From Cyrtodaria siliqua (Eukaryota > Mollusca > Bivalvia > Adapedonta > Hiatellidae): a stretch of DNA of 64,000 nucleotides. Made by a program: the position numbers and the translations under genes. The stretch lies in contig JAWPHD010000289.1 of NCBI GenBank assembly GCA_037043455.1, positions 372,001 through 436,000 of the forward strand, written 5' to 3'. The notes beneath the pieces were generated by a model, which saw nothing but the letters and a program-made list of their open reading frames with translations, ran no database searches and was not told the DNA's origin. Shown here piece after piece: positions 23,233 through 33,294 of the stretch (its first letter is position 1; every line of letters starts with the position of its first letter).

Positions 23233-23556
23233 TCATAGTAATTGTTGATGCAGAATCAATTCATTACGCGGTAATCGATATCTGTAGAGGGTCTCTAAGT
23301 CTCCAGTTAATCTATTGAGGGTTCGATTTTTTATTGTCCCACACTTTTCTATTGACACAGCGGGTGTGAGATCATGGAATTTGTCTAGCGTCATGTCAGT
23401 CTGAATTAAACGAATTAAAATGCAACTAAACGTTAAGATCGGTAATTCGGCTTTAAACAGTGTTCTAAGACTAAACTTCTTCAGCAAGGGTTTGCGTAGA
23501 TCGTTGTCAAAGTTATATCGCCGCAACGAAAACCTGATGGAAAAGTAAAACACCAA
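23233..23556 (-). other. Uncharacterised open frame, non-repetitive
   Basis: A 107-codon frame opened by TTG rather than ATG. Its composition is not low-complexity, and it is one of the longest open frames here not explained by a tandem repeat. I recognise no domain. It may be a chance frame or a worn element fragment. Confidence 0.15.
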
Positions 23557-23939
23557 TCTAAAACATTTCTGCGACTAGGAATATCACATTCTGTTGAGAT
23601 AAGATCTACAAACTTAGAAAATTAAAGGGGTCTGGCGGGTTTGCTGACCATTTTACAAAATTAATCAGGAAATTCGTCAGAAACAGATACGCCCTTTAGT
23701 ATAACAGCTCATTCTTGTTTGGTGATTGACCCCACTAACATCAGTCACTACGCTTCACTTTTCTCTTCTGCGATGACCTGACAACCTCGTGAGAATCCAT
23801 GATTGCGCGTTCTGAAACCCTGAAAGGGGAGGTTGGTGCATAAAATTTCGTCCCTCGGATTTTCAGGTCGTACCCTAGATTGATTTTCTCTTAGTTGCTC
23901 AGTACAATTCTGGATACATCCTGAGATTTTCTAATTTTT
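23557..23939. other. No recognised feature
   Basis: No gene or repeat recognised. Confidence 0.4.

Positions 23940-23972
<33 letters not shown>
23940..23972. repeat. (AT)n microsatellite
   Basis: A run of about 15 AT dinucleotides. Confidence 0.95.
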
Positions 23973-23975
<3 letters not shown>

Positions 23976-24009
23976 CAATAACATGTACCGTTTCCTAATT
24001 TCTCTTGAT

Positions 24010-24200
24010 GTGGTTTTTATTTTAAGAGATTTTCTTTTGATGGGATGTACTTTTATTTACACTGTCTTGTCATTTTGAGCGCTGAAGATAGAATAGTAGC
24101 GAGATTGTGTTCACTTAAATTCGATGTAAGCTAACCAGTGGGCCATATTTCCTACTGAGCGTTCCAAGTCGAACACCCTGTATTCACCACTACTTCTGTT
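24010..24200 (+). mobile_element. Retroelement tail family B, 5' part
   Basis: TTTTGATGGGATGTACTTTT, ACACTGTCTTGTCATTTTGA, GCGCTGAAGATAGAATAGTA, TGTAAGCTAACCAGTGGGCC and CTACTGAGCGTTCCAAGTCG align with 19810-19960. It passes directly into a family A-like tail. Confidence 0.65.
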
Positions 24201-24690
24201 GTGTATTGTCTTTTTCATTGTATCGTTAATGTCTTGTCTGCCCTCAATGGTTTATTCTCTTGTTCCTCTGGCTTCTGCCAAGTCATTGAGTACCTTCTTT
24301 GTGGCTTTCTAGGCTATCTTTTTTTTTTGTATTTATATATACACGAGCATCTTTGTGTTTTACTTATATTGCCTATTAATGCTGCCTATTGGTTAGAGAA
24401 TAGTTCATGGCGGGGATTTCTTTATTTACACTGTCCCGTTTTATTGGGTTGACACTAGGGTTAGTGTGAGGTTTTTTTTGACGTAGAACCTGGTTTAAAC
24501 CCCCAACGGCCTTTTTTGCCACTGACCGTTCCAAGGCGGTAACCCTATTGTGAACCCTTTTGTATTTGTGATGTCTTATTTGGCCTTTTATTCATATTTA
24601 AATATGTTCTTTGTTTCTGTGTGTGTTTGTGTTTGACTGTCGTCCTTGAATGCTGATTTTCCTGTTTGATTTGTATATCTACACTGAATA
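24201..24690 (+). mobile_element. Retroelement family A, 3' tail, nearly complete
   Basis: TGTCTGCCCTCAATGGTTTA, TCTGCCAAGTCATTGAGTAC, GGCTTTCTAGGCTAT, TTGCCTATTAATGCTGCC, TTACACTGTCCCGTTTTATT, AGAACCTGGTTTAAACCCCC, GCCACTGACCGTTCCAAGG, TTTGACTGTCGTCCTTGAAT and TTTTCCTGTTTGAT occur in that order. The 83-codon frame inside it is not a gene. Confidence 0.8.
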
Positions 24691-25559
24691 AAATTTCTAA
24701 TTATTCACTTTTGTATCTTAACTAGTTTTCTTATTTTATATATATTTTAGAATAGATATGTGATAAGTATTTTGTGTTGACCCATAGTTTGTAAAACATT
24801 TTTTTTTGTTTAAATTGTTACATCTTTTTAGAGTTACCCTCCCTTTCTATGAAAACATGAAATGTGCTGATAAAACACATAACATGAGTCAAAGATCGGT
24901 TAAAGACATAACATTCTTAAAATTGGTATGAAATAATAGAAATAAATAAATAAATAATTGGATCCATTCATCGCAGATTCTCCGTCTATAAAAAAAATGA
25001 AATACGGATAATCTTAAATTACCTCCCTTTAAATTGGATATTTTTTGAAATTCAAGTAACTGTAATTCAGCGGTAACATTAAACATTTCGAAAATTTGTA
25101 TTTGTAGTGGTAATGCTAGTAACACATGATGTCAAAATAATTTTAACTGGCATATTTTAGAATTAGGAACATCAAAAGTTTCACTAACTCGAAGTACTTA
25201 AGAAAATCCTATATACCCAGTTGTATAAGTGTTATAACTTATTTCTAAGAAAACACATTGACTTAAAAGTTTTAAAATATGTTCATGCAATCAGAGCAGA
25301 CGATTTACACTCCTTATTTTGCAGTTTAACCGTATCTCTAATCAAGCTCAAAATACACAAAACAATGTGAATATTATTGACATATTCTTAGGTAGGTAAT
25401 TAGCAATTTGGTTTAGTGTATATCTCTCATTTTGGTCATTGTTTACTATTTTGAATGGATTAATCGTGTTACTCTACAGATAATAAAAATATAGCATAAG
25501 ATATAAAAAATACTTTTAACGTGTGTGCCTCCGTAAACTGAATAAGGTATCAAATTAAA
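24691..25559. other. No recognised feature
   Basis: AT-rich DNA with a short AAATAAATAAATAAAT run near 24940. Confidence 0.4.
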
Positions 25560-25981
25560 TAGAGAATATTATGTGGCAGTGCCTTTTAATATCAATTGTA
25601 TTAGGCGAGGCTTAGAAAACGAAGAATAGCGATGCTCTGCCGAGCCATTCTTCGTTTTCGTGCCCAGCCAAGTAACATTGATAGCAAAAGGCACTGACAT
25701 AATATTCTATTTATCATGTAGATTATCTACATTTTCTGTATGAATTACTACTATTACCTATTTCTCAGAATGCTACGCTTATCGAGGAAGCCGCCATGTT
25801 GTTGTTTTTTGTTTGTTTTATGACGTCAGGCAACGTTTCGTGCATGACGTCAGATAAAGTTACGTACAATAAACGCCGAGGGTTTCCGCATTGATTTGCT
25901 CTATTAGTCAGTGCCTAATAAAGCAACATTTATTAGGTCCCCCCTTTATTAGGCAGAAACGTGCATATCTGCATGATAAAT
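25560..25981 (+). mobile_element. Foldback MITE family G, copy 2
   Basis: It aligns with 15821-16218 from TAGAGAATATTATG to TGCATATCTGCATGATAAA. Both TGACGTCA palindromes are kept at the same spacing of about 23-24 bp (25821-25828, 25845-25852). An internal inverted repeat around AAAACGAAGAATAG and CATTCTTCGTTTTCG is better preserved here than in copy 1. Confidence 0.8.
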
Positions 25982-26309
25982 ATGTTTATACAGCCATTTA
26001 TGTTGCTGGACGCTCCTATACTTCACTTTGGGTATAATGGGACTAAATTTGGTTATGACGTGTATTTCTAAATGGTTCGAATCACTTTTCATATTTATTT
26101 TCTATGGCATCATTTTCATAATACTACTAGACATGTCTTTAAGAAAAAGACATTTTAAGTGCGTGTTAAGTGCCTCATTTACATATTATGTACTCAACAA
26201 AGTAATGGATATTTTTAAGATACAGAAAAACGTCACATAGATAAGAGCCTTCATACCATTACGCCAAAGAACTCATCATCTTCTAAGAATAAAGTGTAAA
26301 TATAAGTCA
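25982..26309. other. Unassigned; 70-codon open frame
   Basis: The frame at 26028-26240 has a hydrophobic middle (a possible membrane segment, around residues 15-35) but no recognisable family. It is probably chance. Confidence 0.25.
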
Positions 26310-26730
26310 AACAGAAAATATAGCATTCAAATACCCTAGTCAACCAAACCATGCACATAAAAGGGTTGACAATAGGGCTACCTCCTTGGGACTGTCAGTG
26401 GCCAAATAAAACCGCTGGGGGTTTATACCAGATTCTAGGCTGCACCAAACCTCACTCTTACTCTATTGTTATCCCAATATATGATGTATATATAATATAA
26501 ATAAAACAAAAACCTAGAAAATCACAGAGTAAGTACTCAGTGACCTGGCAGAAGCCAGAACAACAAGAGAACAAACCGTTAATTATACGACAACACAAGA
26601 TTTAAGACAAAAATCTAACGCTATCGTCATATAAGGATTTAAGTAGGGTCCACAATCTGTCCTGTTGCACAATCAAAGAGGAAGGCATAGTGTTGAACTG
26701 TAAATCGGTCAATCACTAAAATTGTTCCTC
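26310..26730 (-). mobile_element. Retroelement family A tail plus end of reverse transcriptase
   Basis: The tail text runs from 26310 (AGCATTCAAATACCCTAGTC) through AGTGGCCAAATAAAACCGCT and AAGTACTCAGTGACCTGGCA to about 26600. Beyond it, TAAGTAGGGTCCACAATCTG to GGAAGGCATAGTG (26640-26692) is the C-terminal coding end seen at 31217-31290. The ACTGTCCC hairpin region is largely deleted in this copy. Confidence 0.7.
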
Positions 26731-26789
26731 AACGTGATAAAGTTGATTACGAATACTCAGAAACAAAATATATAGTGGGATAAACCAAC

Positions 26790-27260
26790 CAGCTGTGTCA
26801 TCATATAGTCCATAGGTGTTAATTTTAATGACATTGTTTAATTAAAAAGTTAATGAATTTGAATGCACAAATCATCACTTTTATATCAGGTGGTATCAGT
26901 TATACATGAATGTTTAGCCTTTTTAGAAATTTATTCAAGGAATTTTGTCAAGCTAAAATTACAATGGGAAGTCCCATAGACAATATATTTCTTCTATTTC
27001 CTTCAATAAGTTCATGTCCATAAACGAGACACATGTACACAAACGTATCTGCAAAATCACTAAATACATAAAACAAGGTCAGAAACAGTTAAAATGCTTT
27101 ATTTTATCAAAAATGATGATCGGAAAAGAAGCAGCTACCATGCGTTTGTGGTGATTGATTGGTATGATTTTGGGAAACATCTTGTTGATCATGACTTTTG
27201 ACTGGTTCCATGAAAACTGCATTCCATGAAAACTGCATGTACTGTATTTGCATTGTTTGC
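26790..27260 (-). repeat. Dispersed repeat F, copy 1 (inverted partner at 33920-34200)
   Basis: Reversed, this reads ACCAATCAATCACCACAAAC, AAAGCATTTTAACTGTTTCT, TGTCTATGGGACTTCCCATT, GTAATTTTAGC and GATGATTTGTGCATTC. Copy 2 reads ACCAATTACCACAAACGCAT, AAAGCATTTTAACTGTATTT, TCTATGGGAATTCGCATTGT and GATGATTTGTGCATTC. No reading frame is shared cleanly. Confidence 0.6.
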
Positions 27261-27479
27261 AGAATAGATGAATTCCCAGTCCATATTTATTTAAGTTTTT
27301 AAGTTTTGGTGAAATATATTTTACTTAGTGACTTAATTAAGTATTTCTGTAAGTATTAATGTAAAACTTAAGGATTTTTTAATGAAGCGAAACACATTAG
27401 ACAAAAATACCGCAAACAAAACAAACACTAATCACAAGGAAAATAGAAGCGATATGTGCGACTCCACAGACGTTGAATG

Positions 27480-27765
27480 GTTGGCAATAAGGAAACTGTC
27501 TAATAATGGTCAGTTGCAAACATGCCGCTGGGTTTTAGGATGTACCAAAACTCATGCTTATTCTATTGTTATCCCAATAAAACGGGACAGTGTACGCTCG
27601 TACATACAAATCAACTTCTGGCTATATCATTTAACTAATAGGCACCATTAACACGAAGAAGATCATGTATACATAAACATTAAAAAGCAAAAGCCAAGAA
27701 AGCTAGAAAGCAAGTACTCAATAACTTGACAAAAAGTCAGAGCAAAAAGAGAACACACCATTTAA
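27480..27765 (-). mobile_element. Retroelement family A tail, part before a MITE insertion
   Basis: TTGGCAATAAGGAAACTGTC, GGATGTACCAAAACTCATGC, TATCCCAATAAAACGGGACA, AAGTACTCAATAACTTGAC and GAGAACACACCATTTAA are the reverse of the tail. The element resumes at 28280 after a 514-bp insertion. The 89-codon frame at 27382 is not a gene. Confidence 0.75.
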
Positions 27766-28279
27766 AGGGACACTGTCCGTAACTTTTAGCTTATAAAACA
27801 CCCAATAATTATGTTCGCAAACATTATACACTAAACATTATTCAATATTTACTAATTAAAAGCAAGATTGTTTAACGGAATTCAATCGCGGTACAAAAAA
27901 AAGCAAATCCACTTCGTGGGTTTGAACTCGCAGCCCAAATTTGCAGTCCAAACTCGCAGTAAAAATAAGTGTGCGTGTGTGTAAATTTGTCCGAAGTCGC
28001 TCCCGACTGAGCTAAGCGGGCTATACATAAAGCGAAATACATACTATAGTGAAAACCTAGTGCGCTATGGAAGTCACGTGAGCGCATAAAAGGTAAATAT
28101 TGTGGGTCCCACTTTATTTACATTTAATAATTAAAACTTTTTTTTTTCAAACTCACGAATGTATTCCTACATACTTCTTAGGGTCTATCCTCATGTTTTC
28201 ATGTATACATTTCAATGAATAAAAGTCAGACAGTTATTTGGTTATGCTCAATATCTGCTTACTTACGGACAGTGTCCCT
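27766..28279. mobile_element. TTAA-flanked MITE, 514 bp
   Basis: Terminal inverted repeats AGGGACACTGTCCGTAA (27766) and TTACGGACAGTGTCCCT (28279) are perfect over 17 bp. TTAA flanks both ends (27762-27765 and 28280-28283). TTAA target duplications are the signature of piggyBac-type transposases. Removing the element and one TTAA restores a continuous retroelement tail. There is no coding capacity. A tRNA-like stretch lies inside. Confidence 0.85.
27895..28040 (-). ncRNA. tRNA-like sequence inside the TTAA MITE
   Basis: On the minus strand AGCCCGCTTAGCTCAGTCGG then GAGCG resembles the 5' part of a tRNA (acceptor strand, then a D arm with a GCTC/GAGC stem). About 70 bp downstream GAGTTCAAACCCACG resembles a B box. 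The spacing is too long for a tRNA and the acceptor strands do not pair. It is more likely a SINE-derived or coincidental pol III promoter than a gene. Confidence 0.4.
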
Positions 28280-28390
28280 TTAAGGCAAGGCACGATATGA
28301 TTGAAGACAAACGCATATCCTTACCGTCCTTTTAGGATTTAAGTGGATGCACGTCATCATAGGATAATCCTATATTCGCAACTAATTATT
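28280..28390 (-). mobile_element. Retroelement family A, part after the MITE insertion
   Basis: GGCAAGGCACGATATGA, CAAACGCATATCCTTACCGT and CCTTTTAGGATTTAAGTGGA continue the 27480-27765 copy. They match 31155-31225, where the reverse transcriptase coding end begins. Confidence 0.65.
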
Positions 28391-28429
28391 ATTTTACTTA
28401 AATAAACTGGTTGGATATAAATTGATGAT

Positions 28430-28540
28430 GCCTCGTATAATATCGTTTATATGACACTCGGCGGAGCCTCGTATAATATCATTTATATGACACTCGGCAG
28501 AGCCTCGTAAAATATCGTTTTATCTAACTCGCTCATTAAA
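28430..28540. repeat. Short tandem repeat, unit 36 bp, about 2.7 copies
   Basis: GCCTCGTATAATATCGTTTA followed by TATGACACTCGGCGGA recurs in tandem. Confidence 0.8.
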
Positions 28541-29776
28541 GTCAACGAGAAAGTATGATGATGTTTCGTTGTAGTTAAACACGTGTCTCTTGGTCCCCGG
28601 GAGTCTTAGATTGAAAACCGGCTAACTATGTTGACTTTATATTTAATATCCGTGTTGCCGCAGTTTGAATATGTCCAATGTTATAACTCTGTGACGCCTT
28701 GCCCGCGGGCCCCTTGGGCAAAGATTGTAATACACTTTACATATATATTTCTGTACCGGTCACTTTAAATGAAAACCTCTTTATACATTTGACCTTTAAC
28801 TTTTCGCGAATGCTTAAAATGACGCTTCAACGATTGACAGACATGACATTCTGTTGCACAGTAATACGACATCAAAATCATATGATTATGTGTTTTGTTG
28901 AATAAAGTTACAAGACATTGTGCAATCAATCAAAACCGCATTCAACACCGTTTTGTTAAAAAATCCAAACTTTTAATCAAAATATTCTGAAAAGCCTTAA
29001 TCATTTTCTCCAGAGCACACAATACATGCGGCATTCTGAAGTGCGACACATAAATAGAAAAGAAAATTATGCATGTTTGCTTATTTGATTAGGTATGTTT
29101 AATCGTCGTCGTTAACATTTTCACACACATACTCAGTGTTTTTTTTATTACGTCGACCCCCAAACACGAACTATCATTACTGTGGTATAGTCTTACCCAT
29201 ATAACGTTTTGACATTTAAATCACAGCATTGCTTAAAAACATATTGGCAGTCTAATGTATGTGTGGGAAGGTGATAATTTGTACAGATAGCTGTAATTTC
29301 CCTTTGTAACATACAATTGCATGAGGAAAGTTTGTATTAGAAAATTAGACTTCTCACATAAGGCGTGGATATAGGGTTATAAAATAGAAACCGGTTCGTC
29401 ATTATGTTTTGGTTATATTTTGGTCATATATGTATTTTTGTTCGAAAAATAAATATCATCAAAGTGTTTGGATTTAATATTAGCTAAAATGTTCACTTGA
29501 TGTTTACTTCAAAAGGTATAATCCACATTACTATATAGCCATATCTTCGATACTATTAGTAAAGCAAAGCTACTCAAAGACAAATGGTGATCAATCAGGA
29601 CTCAATATGTGGTCTGCATTAAAACTGGGGATAAAATACATTGAACATGTTAACAGTTAATAATCAACTTTTCATCCGTTTTCAATGACCAGGCAACGGT
29701 TGCACCAACATGCTTAAGTAGATAGTTAGCTACTTAAAATCTTAAATTTAAGATTTTCTTCTATGTTTGTCTTCAG
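28541..29776. other. No recognised feature
   Basis: About 1.2 kb of AT-rich DNA with no gene or repeat recognised. Confidence 0.4.
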
Positions 29777-29780
29777 TTAG

Positions 29781-29950
29781 GAAAACTTGATTCACCAAAC
29801 CAACTTTATTAAGTTACAACGTCAAGAAATGAAGAAACTTCTTTCGTTCGAACCATGCTCCAGTATATGCGTTACTGCTCAAACCGGTGGTGGCAAGACA
29901 CGATGGGTGTACTGTTTCTTGCAAAACTTAGCATTATTATCATACCTAAT
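29781..29950 (+). CDS. P-loop NTPase-like fragment (partial, possibly one exon)
   Basis: From a possible splice acceptor (pyrimidine-rich TTTGTCTTCAGTTAG ending at 29780) the frame reads [20 protein letters not shown] and then [36 protein letters not shown] at about 29877-29900 fits the Walker A pattern [AG]x4GK[ST]. The aromatic and FLQNL stretch after it resembles P-loop proteins I associate with invertebrate mobile elements. No Walker B is present, because the frame runs into a CA-rich microsatellite at about 29960. The ATG-less start and a stop immediately upstream mean it needs splicing or is a fragment. Exact family not determined. Confidence 0.35.
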
Positions 29951-29959
29951 AAACGTAGA

Positions 29960-29973
29960 AATATATATATATA

Positions 29974-30004
<31 letters not shown>

Positions 30005-30076
30005 GAGCGCGCACGCACGCACAAGACATTCGTACAGGCAAGTACACACATGTACAGGCAAGTACACACACGTACA

Positions 30077-30117
<41 letters not shown>

Positions 30118-30600
30118 GTACGCACGCACACACACACACACACGATTACACACATACACATGTACACACGTACACACTTACACAGTACACGTGAACACAA
30201 GAACACACTTTCACACACACACACACACACACACACGTACACGCAAACAAACACGCACGTACACATACGTACACACATGTACAAATACACACTTACACAC
30301 ATACACATGTACACACGTACACACATACACAGTACACGTGGACACACACACACATACACACACAGGTAAACATACGTAAACATACGCTAACACACGTAAA
30401 CACACACAAACACACACACACACACACACACACGTACACACACGTACACACACGTAAAAACACGCACACGCATACACGCGTAAACACACAAGTACACACA
30501 CGTACATACATTTACACACCCGCACGCACTCACTCACAACCCGTAAACACACACGCACGCACGCACGCACGCACGCACGCTCGCACACACGCTCTGAACG
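29960..30600. repeat. Compound (CA)n / CGCA / ACACGT microsatellite, about 640 bp
   Basis: Purine-pyrimidine alternation runs almost unbroken, with blocks of ACGC, ACAC, ACATAC and ACACGTAC. Such tracts can adopt left-handed helix. All the frames here on both strands (up to 174 codons) are microsatellite translations. ACACGTGN and TACACGT steps recur at irregular spacing. Confidence 0.97.
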
Positions 30601-30734
30601 CATCCATCACCGTAGGCCGCTGACGAACAGTCCGTAGTACAAGAGGGTTTGCCTTATGACTAACACAGCTTTTTTGATATTCATATATACATAATCATCT
30701 TTACGTTTAACATAATATAAATATAGATATATAA

Positions 30735-31190
30735 ATCAAACAGAGAAAGCAGCATTCAAGGACGACAGTCAACCAACAACACACACAGAAACAATGAACA
30801 AATTTAAATATGAATAAAAGGCCAAATAAGACATCACAAACACAAAAGAGTTGACAACAGAGCAACGGCCTTAGAACGGTCAGTGGCAAAATAGGCCTCT
30901 GTGTGTTTAAAACAGGTTCTATGTTGCACAAAACTTCACACTTACCCTACTGTCATCCCGTTAAAACGGGACAGTGTAAATAAAGAAATCTCCGCCATAC
31001 ACTATTATCTAACTAACATGGCAGCATTGATATGCAATATAATTAAAACACAAATATGCTCGTGTATATATAAATATAAAAACACAATAGCATAGAAAGC
31101 CACAAAGAAGGTACTCAATGACTTGGCAGAAGCCAGAGCAACAAGAGACTAAACCGTTGAGGGCAAGAAAAGACAAGACAGCAGACAAAC
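30735..31190 (-). mobile_element. Retroelement family A, 3' tail of the longest copy
   Basis: This is the reference copy. After the reverse transcriptase stop, the minus strand reads CCCTCAACGGTTTAGTCTCT, TTGCTCTGGCTTCTGCCAAG, TCATTGAGTACC, TGGCTTTCTATGCTATTGTG, ACACTGTCCCGTTTTAACGG, GATGACAGTAGGG, AACCTGTTTTAAACACACAG, GCCACTGACCGTTCTAAGG, GTTGACTGTCGTCCTTGAAT and TGCTTTCTCTGTTTGATT. The perfect CCCGTT/AACGGG stem flanked by ACTGTC/GACAGT lies near 30949-30975. Confidence 0.85.
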
Positions 31191-32165
31191 ATCAAACGTC
31201 ACCGTCCTTTTGGGCTTTAGGTAGACGTCATCATAGGGTCCACAGCCTGTCCAGTCATCGTACAATTAAAGAGGAAAGCATAGTGGCAAACCTGTAAATG
31301 TGTCCACCACCAAACATGCAGTACGTTGCCACATGATAGGTTCATAACCTCTTTTGATAAACCTTTTAACAAGTTTAACAACGGTAGTATGAAGTGATCA
31401 TGACCAAGGCTCTTACGAAGTTTGTAATGCACGTCACCATAGAAGACAGGTTATGATAGTCCTTGTCGCAAAAGAGTTCTTAAATTACTTTTATATTTGG
31501 GAAAAAGATCACGGTTACAATAATAACATTTTGCAAAGGTTTTTATGAAATTTATGGTAACGGTAGCCCTGATGGAGTAGCTTTTTAGTTATACAAAGAT
31601 TACGAATATTAAAGTCCTCAACTCGATTATCATCTCTAGAAAATCAAATAAGTTGAGACACATAGACCCCATAAGAAGTTGTTCGGGGAACATCTAAATA
31701 GGGATAATTAACGATATCAAAATCATCCCTCTTGTAATATACTTTGCTAATTATCTAACCATTTTCTATGGAGAGTGTAAATCGAGAACAGAAGCGTTAG
31801 TATCAGAAATATTAGCTTTGTTTAGTTGAAGTTCTTTAGGATATAGATTATTAACCGTAGTAGAAAAGAAAGGGTTGTCATTGTTCAGTATGTCCTCCAG
31901 ATACCGAGAGGTGTCATTACAGGCTTCAATAACATCTGCCTGGGTATCTGGTGGAAGACTGAACAAGAAATCTTTTTAATAGCAATATAAAAACAAATCT
32001 GCGACAAGGGGTGCACAGTTCGTACCCATAGGGATACCAACACTGTTTCTATAAACGGTCGTTCCATACCTGACGAAAGTATTATCTAATAGGAAGATGA
32101 GTGTAGTATTTTCCCTAGCGAATGTTTTTTCGAATTAGAGCAATAAGCTTGTCTAATGCCGATTG
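31190..32165 (-). pseudogene. Reverse transcriptase, 5'-truncated, degraded
   Basis: The minus strand encodes FLLDNTFVRYGTTVYRNSV, then GIPMGTNCAPLVADLFLYCY (about 31975-32038), a stop, KDFLFSLPPDTQADV, SRYLEDIL (about 31883-31906), LYPKELQLNKANISDTNAS, then, with frameshifts, KRDDFDIVNYP, TTSYGVYVSQLI, GYRYHKFHKNL, YKLRKSLGHDHF and a C-terminal end MMTST. GIPMGTNCAPL is an RT motif and YLED sits where RTs have a YxDD catalytic pair, so one of the two aspartates is replaced by glutamate (GAG at 31895-31897). RTs with GTNCAPL-like motifs occur widely in invertebrate retroelements; I suspect a relation to Penelope-like elements but cannot prove it. It is inactive. Confidence 0.85.
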
Positions 32166-32214
32166 ATGCTTTAGCATTGATCTCAATTGTCACGTTTCAT
32201 TGGTTATGACAATA

Positions 32215-32270
32215 GTCTAATAATGAGGTGTTGTGCACCCTAGAACCTGGTTGAAACCGCCTGTGTTACA
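32215..32270 (+). mobile_element. Short retroelement tail remnant
   Basis: GTTGTGCACCCTAGAACCTG then GTTGAAACCGCC matches the mid-tail block, e.g. 17371-17391. Confidence 0.5.
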
Positions 32271-33294
32271 TGTTTCATTAATCATTTCAAGATTGTACTC
32301 TTATTTGCAAATATTAACATACATTATTTGTAACTAATGTTTTATCCAATGACATTTCATTGTTGATTGTTGTTGAATGCAGGTTTCGTTGATTCAATCT
32401 GTGAAATATATATTTAGTTTCCTGTTCGACTTTTTTGCCTCAATTATTAATCGTAAATACCTTTTTGTGCGATATGTAGGCAGTGCTATACACTTTATAT
32501 CGACACAGCCAATATCTTAAATTCGACACATCCAATATCTTAATGGTTTAAACACCAACATCTGGAACTCTTGGAATTGGGACAGACATACGTTAATACG
32601 TTTTCTTATTGTCACTAATTTAATCTCCGTAAAGCAGCATGATGATATTTGTGTTATAAAAGTTACATTAGATACGGAAAGAACTTATTAAAATCGATGG
32701 GAAGTTAATTTTTACGAAATCATATACCATTTTCTAATCATTTCTAGCGCCGTGGTAATCATCCCGTGAGAATATTATAAAATATATGTGATATTGCTTT
32801 ACTTTTTTGATTACATTTGTGTCTCTCTTGTATCTCTTACGTTTTTATGTGCATGCGATTCAACGTTACATTGTGATTAGTGCTAAAGTAATGCTATCTT
32901 GTAAAGCCATTAAATAACTTCTTGCGAAATGCAATGACAGTTTATTGGGCAAATACAATTTAAATCATTTAATCTTTAGCATGAGAGCATGCTGTATACT
33001 ATATAATAGTCAAGCAATGTGTACATCATTTTCAGTTGAGTCAGGCGACATAGCAACAACTTACATTAAATATAATATAATAAATTCATAACTTAGTGAA
33101 TTTAATTTAATGAGGTGATATAAACGATAAGAGCATTAAATGTATTACGGTTTGGGATTTTAGTATTTAATACCTATAATTTAAACGGAATTAAACACTT
33201 ATTGCCATCACTATCTGGCGCCAGTTTCATCAACAATTCCTTAAGGTGTATTAACGTTTACTTAAAAACATCAAAAAGGATTAACAAAGTCACT
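32271..33294. other. No recognised feature
   Basis: AT-rich DNA. Near 32505-32545 the word ACA(G/T)CCAATATCTTAA occurs twice in tandem. Confidence 0.4.

Noticed and set aside
29855..30603. His/Thr- and Cys/Val-rich frames up to 174 codons
   Set aside because: Translations of the CA/CGCA microsatellite.
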